From an uncultured Flavobacteriaceae bacterium (GTDB lineage Bacteria > Bacteroidota > Bacteroidia > Flavobacteriales > Flavobacteriaceae): a stretch of 64,000 nucleotides of DNA. Shown here piece after piece: positions 1 through 9,671 of this stretch. The stretch covers positions 62,001 through 126,000 of the forward strand of contig CALSOZ010000001.1 of the NCBI GenBank assembly GCA_943788095.1, written 5' to 3'. The notes beneath the pieces are model-generated. The model was not told the DNA's origin. It saw nothing but the letters and a program-made list of their open reading frames with translations, and did no database searches. A program made the position numbers and the translations under genes. Numbering within the stretch: the stretch's first letter is position 1; each line of letters starts with the position of its first letter.

Positions 1-2
1 GT

Positions 3-632
3 ATTGATCGTGCTGGACTGGTTGGCGAAGATGGTGCGACACATCATGGGGTGTTTGATTTGGCGTACTTACGCTGTATCCCCAACCTCATCATCGTGGC
101 ACCTCGAAATGAGATAGAATTACGCAACATCATGTACACCGCTCAAAAAGGCTTGCAGCATCCAATTGCGATTCGATACCCAAGAGGTAGAGGCGTAACG
201 CCCAATTGGAAGTCAGAGTTTAAAGCTATCGAAATTGGAACCGGCGTACAATTAAATCAAGGCGATAATTTGGCTATTTTAAGTGTAGGAGCGATTTCTA
301 GTACGGTTTCAAAAGCCATCGATGGGCTCAATTGTGCGCACTATGATATGCGTTTTGTAAAACCGTTAGATGAACCATTGTTGCACACTGTTTTTAAAAA
401 TCATTCAACCCTCATAACTCTAGAAGACGGCGTGGTGAGTGGTGGTTTTGGAAGTGCTATTTTAGAATTTGCAGCCACTCACAACTATAAAAATGATGTG
501 ATTTTGAAAGGGATCCCAGATGCATTTACAGAGCATGGATCGGTCAATACACTTTATGAAACACTGGAACTTGACCCTTTTCATCTGAAGCAATTCATCT
601 CCGATTTAATCCAAAAAAAAGGGACTCCCTAA
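3..632 (+). CDS. dxs: 1-deoxy-D-xylulose-5-phosphate synthase, C-terminal part
   Basis: This is the last 209 residues of DXS, which joins pyruvate and glyceraldehyde 3-phosphate with TPP in the first step of the MEP isoprenoid pathway. The reading frame is open to the left edge, so the N-terminal TPP-binding part lies outside the window. The visible part starts in the pyrimidine-binding domain (DRAGLVGEDGATHHG followed by FDLAYL, typical of DXS). It then runs through the transketolase C-terminal domain, with LITLEDGVVSGGFGSAI and the terminal IPDAFTEHGS motif. Identification is firm; only the start is missing. Confidence 0.95.
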   Translation: MDRAGLVGEDGATHHGVFDLAYLRCIPNLIIVAPRNEIELRNIMYTAQKGLQHPIAIRYPRGRGVTPNWKSEFKAIEIGTGVQLNQGDNLAILSVGAISSTVSKAIDGLNCAHYDMRFVKPLDEPLLHTVFKNHSTLITLEDGVVSGGFGSAILEFAATHNYKNDVILKGIPDAFTEHGSVNTLYETLELDPFHLKQFISDLIQKKGTP

Positions 633-665
633 ACGAACTCACTTTAATATTTCACGCAGCACGTT

Positions 666-1133
666 TTACATCGGAGTCTCTAAAGTTTTCTTCTCACGAA
701 GTTTTATTTTAACGTATTTCAAAGCATTTTTCACCTTGTAAACGATTACCGCTTCTTGACCTACCAATTTGAAAGGAATGTCCTTGGTCTCCTCTTTTTG
801 ATCGGATTGGTTTCTTAATCCTCCATCACTTTCAAGTAGATTATGATTCGTCTTATTTTTAATAAATCCTTGGTATAAACGCGGTTTCTGATATTTTAGG
901 GCGCTGTATTTCTCTTTAAAATAGATTCCTTGTAGTTCAATTTGCTTTGAATTTAAATCCAGATTCTCGTCTAGAACTACATAAACAGAATACCCTGAAC
1001 CACCGCCTCTAATAGGGGAATTCCATAGGCTGTAATACGATTCTGTGGTGTTTATAAAAGTGTTTGATTCTAAGTTGAACTTACTCGCACAACCCAGAAT
1101 CATAATAAAACAAAAAGCTCTGAGAACCACCAT
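666..1133 (-). CDS. small putative lipoprotein
   Basis: A 155-residue protein with a short hydrophobic N-terminus ending in a lipobox-like MILGC (Cys15), which suggests an exported lipoprotein. The mature part is polar, with a basic C-terminal end (many Lys). I recognise no domain. It begins only 12 bp after the large T9SS-exported gene on the same strand and is probably co-transcribed with it, so it may act at the cell surface or in the periplasm. Function unknown. Confidence 0.65.
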   Translation of the reverse strand: MVVLRAFCFIMILGCASKFNLESNTFINTTESYYSLWNSPIRGGGSGYSVYVVLDENLDLNSKQIELQGIYFKEKYSALKYQKPRLYQGFIKNKTNHNLLESDGGLRNQSDQKEETKDIPFKLVGQEAVIVYKVKNALKYVKIKLREKKTLETPM

Positions 1134-1145
1134 CTTTACAATTAA

Positions 1146-3860
1146 TTAGTTTTTAATGAATTTAAGCGTTTGATTTATGTTTCCAACATTTAAGTTCATA
1201 AAATAGATTCCCGAATTTAATGAACGTACATCTACTTTCTGGTTTTTGAGCGTTCCTTTTAAAATTATTTTCCCTGTCAGGTTATAAATTTCATAACTAA
1301 CCGTCGCGCTAAAATCTAGTGTTGTACTTCTAAAGTTTAACTCCTCTTGTGTTGGGTTTGGATATAAAAATACGTCCGTTGATTTACGAAAGTCATTTGT
1401 TGCCAAAGTGCCTTGAACGGTAGTTTCGAACATCCCATTTCCATGGGTTCCAATCAATAGTTTATTATCTGAGGGTCTATAAGCGAGGCTACTGACCACG
1501 GCCAATCCAATGGTATTCGCACCTTCTATATCCCAATCATCATTCACAGGATCTGAATTACTATAAAGTCCTCTAGCAGTACCTACAAAGTATCTAATTT
1601 CACGCCCTACTACGGTAATTGCTGCAGATCGAATGGAGTGTGCGGATAAATTTTGCTCAACCAATGTCCAAGTCGGATTATCCGAAGTAGCATTGGTGGT
1701 TAGAAAAATATTATTAATTCCATAGTTTGCATACACCGCCAACACAATGTCTGGATTGGTTGGGTGAATCGCTAAACCACTCACAATAGTAAAATTCGAT
1801 GTAGTCGCAGTCGGAGGCGTGATGTTTACGGCTGTACTTAAGTCGGGGGAATTAATCGGGGTGTTTAACCTGAAAATACCTCCGCGATCCCCACCAATTA
1901 ACAAATAACTAATCGCAGGGTTGTATATGCCCCTTGTTGTTGCAAAAGTTCTCAAGTTTTCTCCTGTGCTTAAAGTCTTAGCATTGGACCAGGATAACTT
2001 TGAAACGGTTGTGGCACTATTGGTTTTATAGAGCGTGTCATTTCCTGCATAATATAGGTAATCGTTGTTGTCGGGATCTAAATAAAAATAGGTTATAAAT
2101 TGACTGTCAGAGTCCTCTGGAGTAATAATTCTCCATTGACTATTTGCAAAAGAAAAGATATGGCCTCTCTGATTCCCTGCGTAAAGCTGTCTCCCAGTAG
2201 CGGCGTCTGATTTTCCTATGCCAACTGCAACGCCATCCCCACCAACTAAACTATTCATTGTCGTGTTGTCACTTAATCCTGCATCGATTCCTTCAATTGT
2301 GGTTCCGTTATCCTGAGCGCCCCCTAAAACCACATCACTTCCTGATGTTGGATCTAAAGCTACATGATAAAACTGGTAGGTTACGTAATTATTATTTAAA
2401 CTTACCCATGGTATAATAGCAGCCGAAATGTTAACCGTTTTATGAATCCCTCCATCGGATCCGCTGTACATCACATTGCGGTTGTAGGGGTCAAACTCTA
2501 ACGCGTGTATATCAGGGTGATGATCGACCCCTCCAACGTTATAATCATTATAATTTCTATTAGTTGCATACCCTCCGATTCTTGCAAAGGTTGCATCGTT
2601 TACGATATCTTCGATTTTATAGACATTGGTCCCCCCAATGACTACGAAATTTTCATTGTCTGGCTTTACCGATACAACTAAATCATAGCCCCCTTGAACG
2701 GCAAAAGGATCATTCCCCACTAAATCTCCTCCAGCTTCATCTGGAAGTTTGGACGAGTAATTGGTCCATGTATCTGTACTTAAATCATATTTCCATAAAT
2801 CAGCTTCAATAGCAGCATCATTTCCATTGACATAAAGCGCATAAATAACATTGGTGTTTGACGGTGCTTCTGCTAATACTATTCTTCCTGTTGATTCCCA
2901 TCCAATTGGTGTCCCGTTTTTTGCAATATGCGTCCAAGGACCACTGCCTGTTGGTGACGTCCATACACCAGAATCTTCTAAACTCGCAAAAACTCTACCG
3001 TTAGAGGCAATAACAACATCGGTCCAGCCCCCACCGATAATATCAAATTCTTTTGTAAAACTAGTACCATCATATCTATAAATATTCTGATTTTGTGCAT
3101 TTGTGGCCACAAATAAATGACCATTTGTTGGATTTACTTCTAAGGCACTGATATAGTCAAAATCGCTATCATAACTTTCAAATTCTGAATCCGTATCCGC
3201 CATATGTGTCCATGTAAGTCCACTATCATTAGATTGCCAAACACCCCGCCCACGGAAAGCAGAGCCTAACCGCGCAGAGTTGCCAGACCACTCTCCAGTG
3301 GCATAATACCACTTGTTTTGATGTCCAACCCTTGGGTCTTGCGCCAAGGCAGTGACATTGTGTATTTCATCATTAGGGGATACTTTAGACCAACTAATGC
3401 CTCCGTTGGTGGTTCTAAATAAACCGCTAGTAACGCCACCAGACAATATGGTATTGCTGGTAACATCCAATATATCAACTGCCAAAGCTCTTGTGCGCCC
3501 TCCAAAGTTCGAAGGGCCTCTTGAAACGTAGGTATTAGAAGCGGCTCTTCTAAAAGCAGTAGTCCTTAAATTGGATTCTTGCTTAATTAAAAGTGTATTG
3601 TCTAGTTCACGTTGTTTTTCTTCCATTGGAATGGTCCCCGTAAGCGGGTTTTTTTGCATGTTAAATTCGTGCAACAAACGCTGTTGAGCAAAAAGCTGTC
3701 TTGTATTTTTAGGTTGATTTTCAGAACTTAAAGCTGTGAGATGTTTGGGGTTAAGTTCGATCGTTGAATATTCTGCTTTGGCGAAATCATTCTGTTTAAA
3801 AACACAAAAGATGGACGTAAATAAAAATAAGAGTATTAGGGCTGCATAATGCTTTTGCAT
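1146..3860 (-). CDS. T9SS type A sorting domain protein with BNR/sortilin-like beta-propeller
   Basis: A secreted protein of about 904 residues. After the signal sequence (AALILLFLFTSIF) come many BNR/VPS10-type repeats, for example SGLFRTTNGGISW, GVWQSNDSGLTW and GNGMFET. These are as in the sialidase/sortilin beta-propellers that bind glycans or proteins. The last 70 residues (FLYPNPTQEELNF...GIYFMNLN...KFIKN) are a type A sorting domain, recognised by the type IX secretion system and removed on export or anchoring. I chose the second methionine (MQKHYAAL) because a perfect -7 box would leave almost no leader for the earlier ATG at 3884. No catalytic residues are recognisable; a binding or adhesion role is inference. 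Confidence 0.85.
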   Translation of the reverse strand: MQKHYAALILLFLFTSIFCVFKQNDFAKAEYSTIELNPKHLTALSSENQPKNTRQLFAQQRLLHEFNMQKNPLTGTIPMEEKQRELDNTLLIKQESNLRTTAFRRAASNTYVSRGPSNFGGRTRALAVDILDVTSNTILSGGVTSGLFRTTNGGISWSKVSPNDEIHNVTALAQDPRVGHQNKWYYATGEWSGNSARLGSAFRGRGVWQSNDSGLTWTHMADTDSEFESYDSDFDYISALEVNPTNGHLFVATNAQNQNIYRYDGTSFTKEFDIIGGGWTDVVIASNGRVFASLEDSGVWTSPTGSGPWTHIAKNGTPIGWESTGRIVLAEAPSNTNVIYALYVNGNDAAIEADLWKYDLSTDTWTNYSSKLPDEAGGDLVGNDPFAVQGGYDLVVSVKPDNENFVVIGGTNVYKIEDIVNDATFARIGGYATNRNYNDYNVGGVDHHPDIHALEFDPYNRNVMYSGSDGGIHKTVNISAAIIPWVSLNNNYVTYQFYHVALDPTSGSDVVLGGAQDNGTTIEGIDAGLSDNTTMNSLVGGDGVAVGIGKSDAATGRQLYAGNQRGHIFSFANSQWRIITPEDSDSQFITYFYLDPDNNDYLYYAGNDTLYKTNSATTVSKLSWSNAKTLSTGENLRTFATTRGIYNPAISYLLIGGDRGGIFRLNTPINSPDLSTAVNITPPTATTSNFTIVSGLAIHPTNPDIVLAVYANYGINNIFLTTNATSDNPTWTLVEQNLSAHSIRSAAITVVGREIRYFVGTARGLYSNSDPVNDDWDIEGANTIGLAVVSSLAYRPSDNKLLIGTHGNGMFETTVQGTLATNDFRKSTDVFLYPNPTQEELNFRSTTLDFSATVSYEIYNLTGKIILKGTLKNQKVDVRSLNSGIYFMNLNVGNINQTLKFIKN

Positions 3861-3896
3861 AAGAATGGGGGTTGTTAAAAGCAAAATTGGTCATAT

Positions 3897-3904
3897 CAAA
3901 TTTA
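3897..3904 (-). promoter_or_regulatory. -7 box (TAAATTTG) of the T9SS protein gene
   Basis: Read on the minus strand, this is a perfect match to the Bacteroidota -7 consensus TAnnTTTG. It lies 36 bp before the preferred ATG. Transcription would start near 3890, which supports the shorter protein start. No clear -33 TTTG was seen. Confidence 0.5.
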
Positions 3905-3924
3905 CAAAAAAAAATTAATTACGG

Positions 3925-5265
3925 TCAAAATAAGAACCCTTTAATTTTTTTATAGGTTTGTACGGCTTTTGTGTCGGAAAATAGAGATGCAAAATAGCAG
4001 ACATTCATCAATCGTGTGTAGAGGTTTTTATGGAGAAAATCAACCTCATTTGGAAGTAGCTTTAATAAGAGTTTATCATAACTCGTGGGTACGTTTTCAT
4101 AGTTGTTATTTACCGCTAAAATAAATCGATCCAAGAGTTGATTTAAAATTTCAAATCCTGAGATTTCTTTATCGATGACTTCCTCTGAATTGTATATTTT
4201 CTCGACACTCAGTTTAATAATATCATCAATTTGAGCTTGGTATTTGCTTTTATCGAGGATAGAGACATGGAATTCCCCTTCAAGAATTTCTTTTTCATGC
4301 GCCATAAATATGTTAACTGCATCCTCAATCAACGTACTAATTGCCAAAGCTCTTAAATAACTCACCCGTTCTTTTGTGGATGGAAGCGCATGGTATTTTT
4401 CGGAATTGATGGTGTGTCTGACTAAGTTTATTAAATACTCAAGTGCGTAATCCTCTTCAATGAGTCCGAGGTTAATACCATCCTCAAAATCAATAATCGT
4501 ATAACAAATATCATCGGCTGCTTCCACTAAAAACGCTAATGGATGCCTTGAATATTGCGCATTATCAGGGCTGAGTTTGTGTAACCCCAATTCGTCAGCG
4601 ACGTCTAAAAAGTTTGTTTTTTCTGTTTGAAAAAAGCCGTATTTCTTAGATGCAATGTGTGGTGTTGGTTTTACTGGTAGGGATTCTTTTGGGTATTTTG
4701 TAAAAGCGCCCAAAGTGGCATAACTCAATCGTAACCCTCCTTGCGTTCCTTGTTTGTCTTGTGTGAGGACTTTAAATCCATTGGCATTACCTTCAAAATC
4801 ACATAAATCTTGAAATTCTTTTGGACTTAATTGGTCTTTAAATTTTTGACCAGGGCCATTTTTAAAATAGTGGCCAATGGCTTTTTCGCCAGAATGTCCA
4901 AATGGAGGATTCCCAATATCATGTGCCAGCGCTGCGGCCGCAACGATAGCTCCAAAATCATTGGGTTTATAGCCGTGAATTTCTTTTAGATAGGGATGTT
5001 TTTCTAGAATTTTTACGCCTGCTTTCCTTCCTAAAGAACGGGCCACTACACTTACTTCGAGGCTGTGTGTGAGCCGTGTGTGCACAAAGTCTGTGGATGA
5101 CAATGGGATGACCTGAGTTTTGTCTTGAAGACTTCTAAATTCAGGGGAAAAAATAATACGATCATAATCAACATCAAACCCTAGGCGTGTTTCGTCTTGT
5201 TCATTTCTAAGGCGTTTATTGGTGTCTCCTTGGCGTTTTAAAGAAAGTAGTTGTTCCCAATTCAT
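3925..5265 (-). CDS. dgt: deoxyguanosinetriphosphate triphosphohydrolase (dNTPase)
   Basis: A 446-residue HD-superfamily enzyme that hydrolyses dNTPs to deoxynucleosides and tripolyphosphate. Visible family features are the N-terminal RLGFDVDYDRIIFSPEFRSLQDKTQV segment (split here as RLGFDVDYDRII and FRSLQDKTQV), the TRLTHSLEVS helix with a metal-binding His, the AHDIGNPPFGHSGE motif carrying the HD pair, and HPLAFLVEAADDICYTIID. The length is normal for the Bacteroidota form. It is divergent from the beta-helix gene; the 170-bp gap holds the regulatory repeats described separately. Confidence 0.93.
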   Translation of the reverse strand: MNWEQLLSLKRQGDTNKRLRNEQDETRLGFDVDYDRIIFSPEFRSLQDKTQVIPLSSTDFVHTRLTHSLEVSVVARSLGRKAGVKILEKHPYLKEIHGYKPNDFGAIVAAAALAHDIGNPPFGHSGEKAIGHYFKNGPGQKFKDQLSPKEFQDLCDFEGNANGFKVLTQDKQGTQGGLRLSYATLGAFTKYPKESLPVKPTPHIASKKYGFFQTEKTNFLDVADELGLHKLSPDNAQYSRHPLAFLVEAADDICYTIIDFEDGINLGLIEEDYALEYLINLVRHTINSEKYHALPSTKERVSYLRALAISTLIEDAVNIFMAHEKEILEGEFHVSILDKSKYQAQIDDIIKLSVEKIYNSEEVIDKEISGFEILNQLLDRFILAVNNNYENVPTSYDKLLLKLLPNEVDFLHKNLYTRLMNVCYFASLFSDTKAVQTYKKIKGFLF

Positions 5266-5344
5266 GTTATCTGGTATGAACCTGCAAGATAGTCATTTCA
5301 ATGTTAATTAAACGTTTCTAAAATTCAGTACATGGAACCACACC

Positions 5345-5411
5345 CTAACATTTTGTTAATGGTTTTGTAAACGTGATTTAACTTCGATAGGTACCTTAAG
5401 CTGTTAATTTG
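5345..5411 (+). promoter_or_regulatory. candidate Pho-box array and -7 box upstream of the beta-helix gene
   Basis: Four repeats follow each other every 11 bp: CTAACATT (5345), TTAATGGT (5356), GTAAACGT (5367) and TTAACTTC (5378). About 18 bp after the last one lies TTAATTTG (5404-5411), one mismatch from TAnnTTTG. Direct repeats with an 11-bp period just upstream of the core promoter are the known arrangement of PhoB and PhoP (Bacillus, TTAACA-like) sites. The two inner repeats are degenerate, so the match rests mostly on the spacing and on the better repeats further downstream in this block. Confidence 0.45.
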
Positions 5412-5437
5412 CAGTAACAATAATTAACTAAAAGAAA

Positions 5438-6688
5438 ATGAAAAAAACAATTTTTACTTTATCAGCAATTGCAGCACTTGCCTTTACTGGGTGTATGCAA
5501 GATGAAGCACCGCCAATTCTTGAAGATCCAGGAAACTCTGGTACTGTTGGGAACAATACTGTCTCTGTTTCTGGGATGATTTCAGAAAGTACGACTTGGA
5601 CAAATGACAATATTTATGTGCTTAATCAAAAAGTAGTGGTGCCAAGCGGAGTTGTACTTACAATACAAGCTGGAACTATAATTAAGGGAACTGAAGGCAC
5701 TGGTTCCTTAGCCTCTGCACTTATTATTGCTCAAGGTGGAAAATTAAATGCTGTAGGTACAGCAACAGAACCTATAATTTTCACGTCCATAAACGATAAT
5801 ATTGAGGTTGGACAAACAGCTGGAACTAATTTAGACGAAACTAATTCTGGACTTTGGGGAGGGTTAATCGTTTTAGGTTATGCTCCATCTTCGTTTTCTG
5901 GCGATGTAGATGTCGTTCAAATTGAAGGGATTCCTGCGGATGATACTTTTGGTCTTTATGGTGGTGAAGATGCTACTGATAATTCTGGAGTATATCAATA
6001 TATATCAATCCGTCATGGAGGCGCACTAATTGGAGAAGGAAATGAAATCAATGGCTTAACACTTGGTGGTGTTGGGTCTGGTACCATAATCGAAAATATC
6101 GAAGTGGTCGCAAACGTTGATGATGGTATTGAGTTTTTCGGAGGTACGGTAAATGCTACCAACCTATTGGTTTGGGCTCAAGGAGATGATGCCATCGATA
6201 TTGACCAAGGGTATTCTGGAATTATTGATAATGCCATTGTTATTTTAGGGGCTAACTCCGATCATGCATTTGAAATTGATGGTCCTGAAGGAACCGCAAC
6301 AGGTTCATTTACATTAAGAAACTCAACTATCGTTGGAAACTCTGTCACTGAAAATGGCGAATATGCAGATTACAGATCTAAGGCTATGGGAAGAACAGAA
6401 AACATATATGGTTACGGATTCAAAAGTTCTTCAGATGTGGAATTGGACAACGATGGGGTTGCCACAAACTATAATGATGGATTATTAACTTTTGGAGCAT
6501 GGGAAATTGTATTGCCTACTGGTGTTTCTGAGGTTACGGACATCTTTGTAAACAAAGCTGAGACGGTTGAGGTCAGTGGATTTGGTTCTACAACTACCGC
6601 TGTATCTGAAGGAGAAAATACTGTAGGCGCTACAACATCTCTTCTAAGCTGGACTTATGCAAATGCTAAAGCAGAATTAGGATTCTAA
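5438..6688 (+). CDS. right-handed beta-helix lipoprotein paired with a TonB receptor
   Basis: A 416-residue lipoprotein: signal peptide with lipobox FTGC (Cys19), a short acidic linker, then repeats typical of a right-handed parallel beta-helix (VVVPSGVVLTIQAGTIIKG, LIIAQGGKLNAVGT, GTIIENIEVVANVDDGIEFFGG). The Asp-rich DDGIEF and DDAIDID turns could bind ions. It lies directly before a TonB-dependent receptor gene, suggesting a surface lipoprotein that works with that receptor. Its position next to a phosphate porin and transporter, with similar upstream repeats, suggests a phosphate-limitation role; the substrate is not visible in the sequence. Confidence 0.8.
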   Translation: MKKTIFTLSAIAALAFTGCMQDEAPPILEDPGNSGTVGNNTVSVSGMISESTTWTNDNIYVLNQKVVVPSGVVLTIQAGTIIKGTEGTGSLASALIIAQGGKLNAVGTATEPIIFTSINDNIEVGQTAGTNLDETNSGLWGGLIVLGYAPSSFSGDVDVVQIEGIPADDTFGLYGGEDATDNSGVYQYISIRHGGALIGEGNEINGLTLGGVGSGTIIENIEVVANVDDGIEFFGGTVNATNLLVWAQGDDAIDIDQGYSGIIDNAIVILGANSDHAFEIDGPEGTATGSFTLRNSTIVGNSVTENGEYADYRSKAMGRTENIYGYGFKSSSDVELDNDGVATNYNDGLLTFGAWEIVLPTGVSEVTDIFVNKAETVEVSGFGSTTTAVSEGENTVGATTSLLSWTYANAKAELGF

Positions 6689-6710
6689 AAATAAGAATTA
6701 GTCAACTCAT

Positions 6711-6740
6711 CAATTGCTTGTGTTCATTCGCGAGCAATTG
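6711..6740 (+). other. stem-loop between beta-helix gene and TonB receptor gene
   Basis: CAATTGCTTGTG and CGCGAGCAATTG pair as a 12-bp stem (two G-U pairs) around a six-base loop, followed by a T-rich stretch. It sits 22 bp after the beta-helix stop and 21 bp before the receptor ATG. It could be a leaky terminator or an RNA-stabilising hairpin that gives more lipoprotein than receptor. The pairing is seen; the role is inference. Confidence 0.55.
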
Positions 6741-6761
6741 TTTGTTGTTTAAACACATACT

Positions 6762-9596
6762 ATGAAATTATACAAATTAACATCATTTTTACTAACAACT
6801 TTTCTTGCACTTCAACTCACAGCTCAATCTGGTAAAATTGTTGGTACCATTACAGACGGCGAATATAATGAACCTATGGCTTTTGCCAATGTACTGATTA
6901 AAAACACGACAACTGGAACCACTTCAGATTTTGATGGCAAGTATCAACTTGAGATTTCTGAAGGAAATTATACTATTGTGTTTTCTTATATCGGCTATCA
7001 ATCTGTTGAAATCTCGGATGTAAACGTTGAGGCAAACTCAGAAGTCCTTGTAGATGTAACACTTAATACAAACTCATTAGAAACTGTCATTATTACAACT
7101 ACGGTGAGAAAAAATACAGAATCTGCGGTATTAGATTTACAAAAAAAATCAATTACTTTATTGGATGGGCTTTCAGCTCAAGGGATTAAAAGTAGTGGCG
7201 CGGGTAATATAGCCAGTGCTGTTAAAAGTGTTCCTGGGGTATCCATTCAGGGTGGCAAATATGTGTATGTTAGAGGGTTGGGAGATCGTTATACTAAATC
7301 CATATTAAATGGTGTGGACATCCCTGGCTTAGACCCCGACAGAAACACAATTCAAATGGATGTATTCCCTACTAATATTTTGGAAAATGTTATTGTAATA
7401 AAATCTGCTGCCGCCGAATATCCTGCAGATTTTACAGGGGGCGTTATTGATATTGTTACCAAAGATTATCCAAGTAAAGAATCCTATACGTTTTCAATAG
7501 GAACATCCTATAATCCTAATATGCATTTAAACTCAAATTACTTGAGCTACAGTGGCAGTAAAACCGATTGGCTTGGTTTTGATGATGGTATGAGAAAAAG
7601 ACCGATAAACAGGTATCAACCCATTCCTGGTACATTTGCAAATTCGTCTGTTTTGACAGCGCTTACGGGAGCGTTCAATAAAGAATTAACCGCAAAAAGA
7701 TCAGAAAGTGGAGTGAATTATGACTTTGGATTTACAGCGGGAAATCAATATGAAGTTGGAGAAAACAAACTAGGGTATCAATTGTCTTTTTCTTACAAAA
7801 ATAAAACAGAATTCTACGACAACAGAGAGGACGGAACCTATATGAGGGATCAAAATAATGCGTCTAACAACGACCTATTGGCAACGCGAACGACTTTGGG
7901 AGAAGTTGGGGTGAATTCCGTATTGTTAAATGTGCTTACTGGACTCGTATACAAACGTGAAAATTCAAAATACAAATTAAACTTCCTTCATATACAAAAT
8001 GGTGAAAGTACCGCTGGAAAATACGAACAGCAACTTGCACAAGCAGGGGGTGGAAGTGGTTTTGAACCGATTTCAAAAGATGCACTCCTTTATACCGAAA
8101 GATCAATTTCAAATATTTTATTAGCAGGAACACATTCCTTTAGAGACAGTGGGTGGCAAATGGAGTGGAAACTATCACCATCTCTTTCTAGAGTGTACGA
8201 TAAAGATCACCGAATTACACCCTTACAATTGACTCAGGAAGGGAACGCTTTTATCAGTCCAAGCGCCTCAAGCTACCCTATAAGAATCTGGAGAACTCTC
8301 GAAGAGATTAACCTTGTTGGAAAACTTGATGTCAATAAAAAATATACGCTTTTTGACAACCCTGCAAAAGTTAAATTTGGTGGAGGATATACCTATAAAT
8401 TCAGAAATTTTAAAATTGATGATTATACGTTTACGATCACAAATCCAGTAACGGGGCTCTCTGTAGAAAATGGAGATGCAGATACCATATTGGCTGAAAA
8501 TAATATATGGACTCCACAAACAGGATCAGGAACACACTTAGTTACAGGCGATCTTTTTGAAAAAGCCAATGCCTACGAAGGGGAGCAACGAATCACGGCA
8601 ATGTATGCGTCAAATGAATTTAGTTTAACAGAAAAACTAAAAACAGTATTGGGCATACGTACAGAGTTATTTCAAACCTTTTATACAGGGCAAAACCAGG
8701 CAGCTACAGAAGTGTACAAAAATTCTAAAATAATAGATAAGTTTGATGTATTCCCATCTGCTAATATCATTTATAGCCTTACAGATGAACAAAACTTAAG
8801 GGCATCTTATTCAAGAACAACGGCACGTCCTTCATTTAAGGAAGCTTCAAAAAGTCAAATTTTTGATGCCATTACAAACCGTCTTTTTATTGGAAATATT
8901 GATTTGACGCCATCCTATATTAATAATTTTGATGTCCGTTTTGAAAAATTTGGAGAGGGGAGTGAAATGTTTGCTTTTAGTGGGTTTTACAAAGACTTCA
9001 CAGATCCCATAGAATTAACTTTTTACGAGTCAGCACCAGATCAAATAACGCCTAAAAACTTAGGTTCTGCAAAGGTTTATGGAATTGAGTTTGAATTTAG
9101 AAAATCATTAGGGTTTATTTTGGAAAGCTTAGATAAACTTAAGTTTAACATCAACGCCTCCTATATTAATTCAGAACTAACGATGAATATAGACGAGTAT
9201 AATAGACGTGTATTGGCGGCAAGAGATGGAGAGTCCATAGAAGATACAAGAGATTTACAAGGCCAATCGCCATTTCTTATCAATACAGGGCTAAACTACA
9301 ATAACTCGGACACAGGATTGCAAACGGGATTATTTTTTAATGTACAAGGCAAAACATTGGAAGTGGTAGGAACTGGAATTGTTCCAGATGTCTATACAAA
9401 ACCGTTTAGCAGCCTCAATTTTACACTTAACAAAAGTTTTGGCCAAGACAAAAAATCAACTATTGATGTAAAGGTCTCTAATATTCTTAACAGTAAAAGA
9501 GAGAGTGTTTATGAATCCTACAAAACTGCATCAAAAACGTTTTCTAGCTTCCAACCTGGTACAGAAGTGTCCATAGGGTATTCTTATAAATTTTAA
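6762..9596 (+). CDS. TonB-dependent outer-membrane receptor with carboxypeptidase-like N-domain
   Basis: A 944-residue receptor: signal peptide ending near LTAQS, a CarbopepD_reg-like domain (about residues 24-110, GTITDGEYNEPMAFANVLIK), the plug domain (about 120-240, SVPGVSIQGGKYVYVRGLGD and FPTNILENVIVIKSAA), then a long beta-barrel ending in aromatic F (SIGYSYKF), as required for outer-membrane insertion. It is co-directional with the beta-helix lipoprotein and separated from it by a stem-loop. Such pairs import or capture large or scarce substrates using TonB energy. Phosphate-related cargo is suggested only by the neighbourhood. Confidence 0.93.
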   Translation: MKLYKLTSFLLTTFLALQLTAQSGKIVGTITDGEYNEPMAFANVLIKNTTTGTTSDFDGKYQLEISEGNYTIVFSYIGYQSVEISDVNVEANSEVLVDVTLNTNSLETVIITTTVRKNTESAVLDLQKKSITLLDGLSAQGIKSSGAGNIASAVKSVPGVSIQGGKYVYVRGLGDRYTKSILNGVDIPGLDPDRNTIQMDVFPTNILENVIVIKSAAAEYPADFTGGVIDIVTKDYPSKESYTFSIGTSYNPNMHLNSNYLSYSGSKTDWLGFDDGMRKRPINRYQPIPGTFANSSVLTALTGAFNKELTAKRSESGVNYDFGFTAGNQYEVGENKLGYQLSFSYKNKTEFYDNREDGTYMRDQNNASNNDLLATRTTLGEVGVNSVLLNVLTGLVYKRENSKYKLNFLHIQNGESTAGKYEQQLAQAGGGSGFEPISKDALLYTERSISNILLAGTHSFRDSGWQMEWKLSPSLSRVYDKDHRITPLQLTQEGNAFISPSASSYPIRIWRTLEEINLVGKLDVNKKYTLFDNPAKVKFGGGYTYKFRNFKIDDYTFTITNPVTGLSVENGDADTILAENNIWTPQTGSGTHLVTGDLFEKANAYEGEQRITAMYASNEFSLTEKLKTVLGIRTELFQTFYTGQNQAATEVYKNSKIIDKFDVFPSANIIYSLTDEQNLRASYSRTTARPSFKEASKSQIFDAITNRLFIGNIDLTPSYINNFDVRFEKFGEGSEMFAFSGFYKDFTDPIELTFYESAPDQITPKNLGSAKVYGIEFEFRKSLGFILESLDKLKFNINASYINSELTMNIDEYNRRVLAARDGESIEDTRDLQGQSPFLINTGLNYNNSDTGLQTGLFFNVQGKTLEVVGTGIVPDVYTKPFSSLNFTLNKSFGQDKKSTIDVKVSNILNSKRESVYESYKTASKTFSSFQPGTEVSIGYSYKF

Positions 9597-9623
9597 TTGA
9601 ATTAGTCACTTGATTAGAAAACA

Positions 9624-9650
9624 AAAAAAGCACCCTTTCGGGTGCTTTTT
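9624..9650. terminator. bidirectional intrinsic terminator
   Basis: AAAAAAGCACCC and GGGTGCTTTTT form a strong hairpin with A and T tracts on the two sides. It separates the converging TonB receptor gene and MORN-repeat gene and can stop transcription from both. Confidence 0.85.
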
Positions 9651-9671
9651 ATATTCTATGTATTGGGTTCG

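Noticed and set aside
2851-3505. Open frames opposite and within the T9SS protein gene
   Set aside because: They are shadows of the long repeat-rich coding frame and show no protein-family features.
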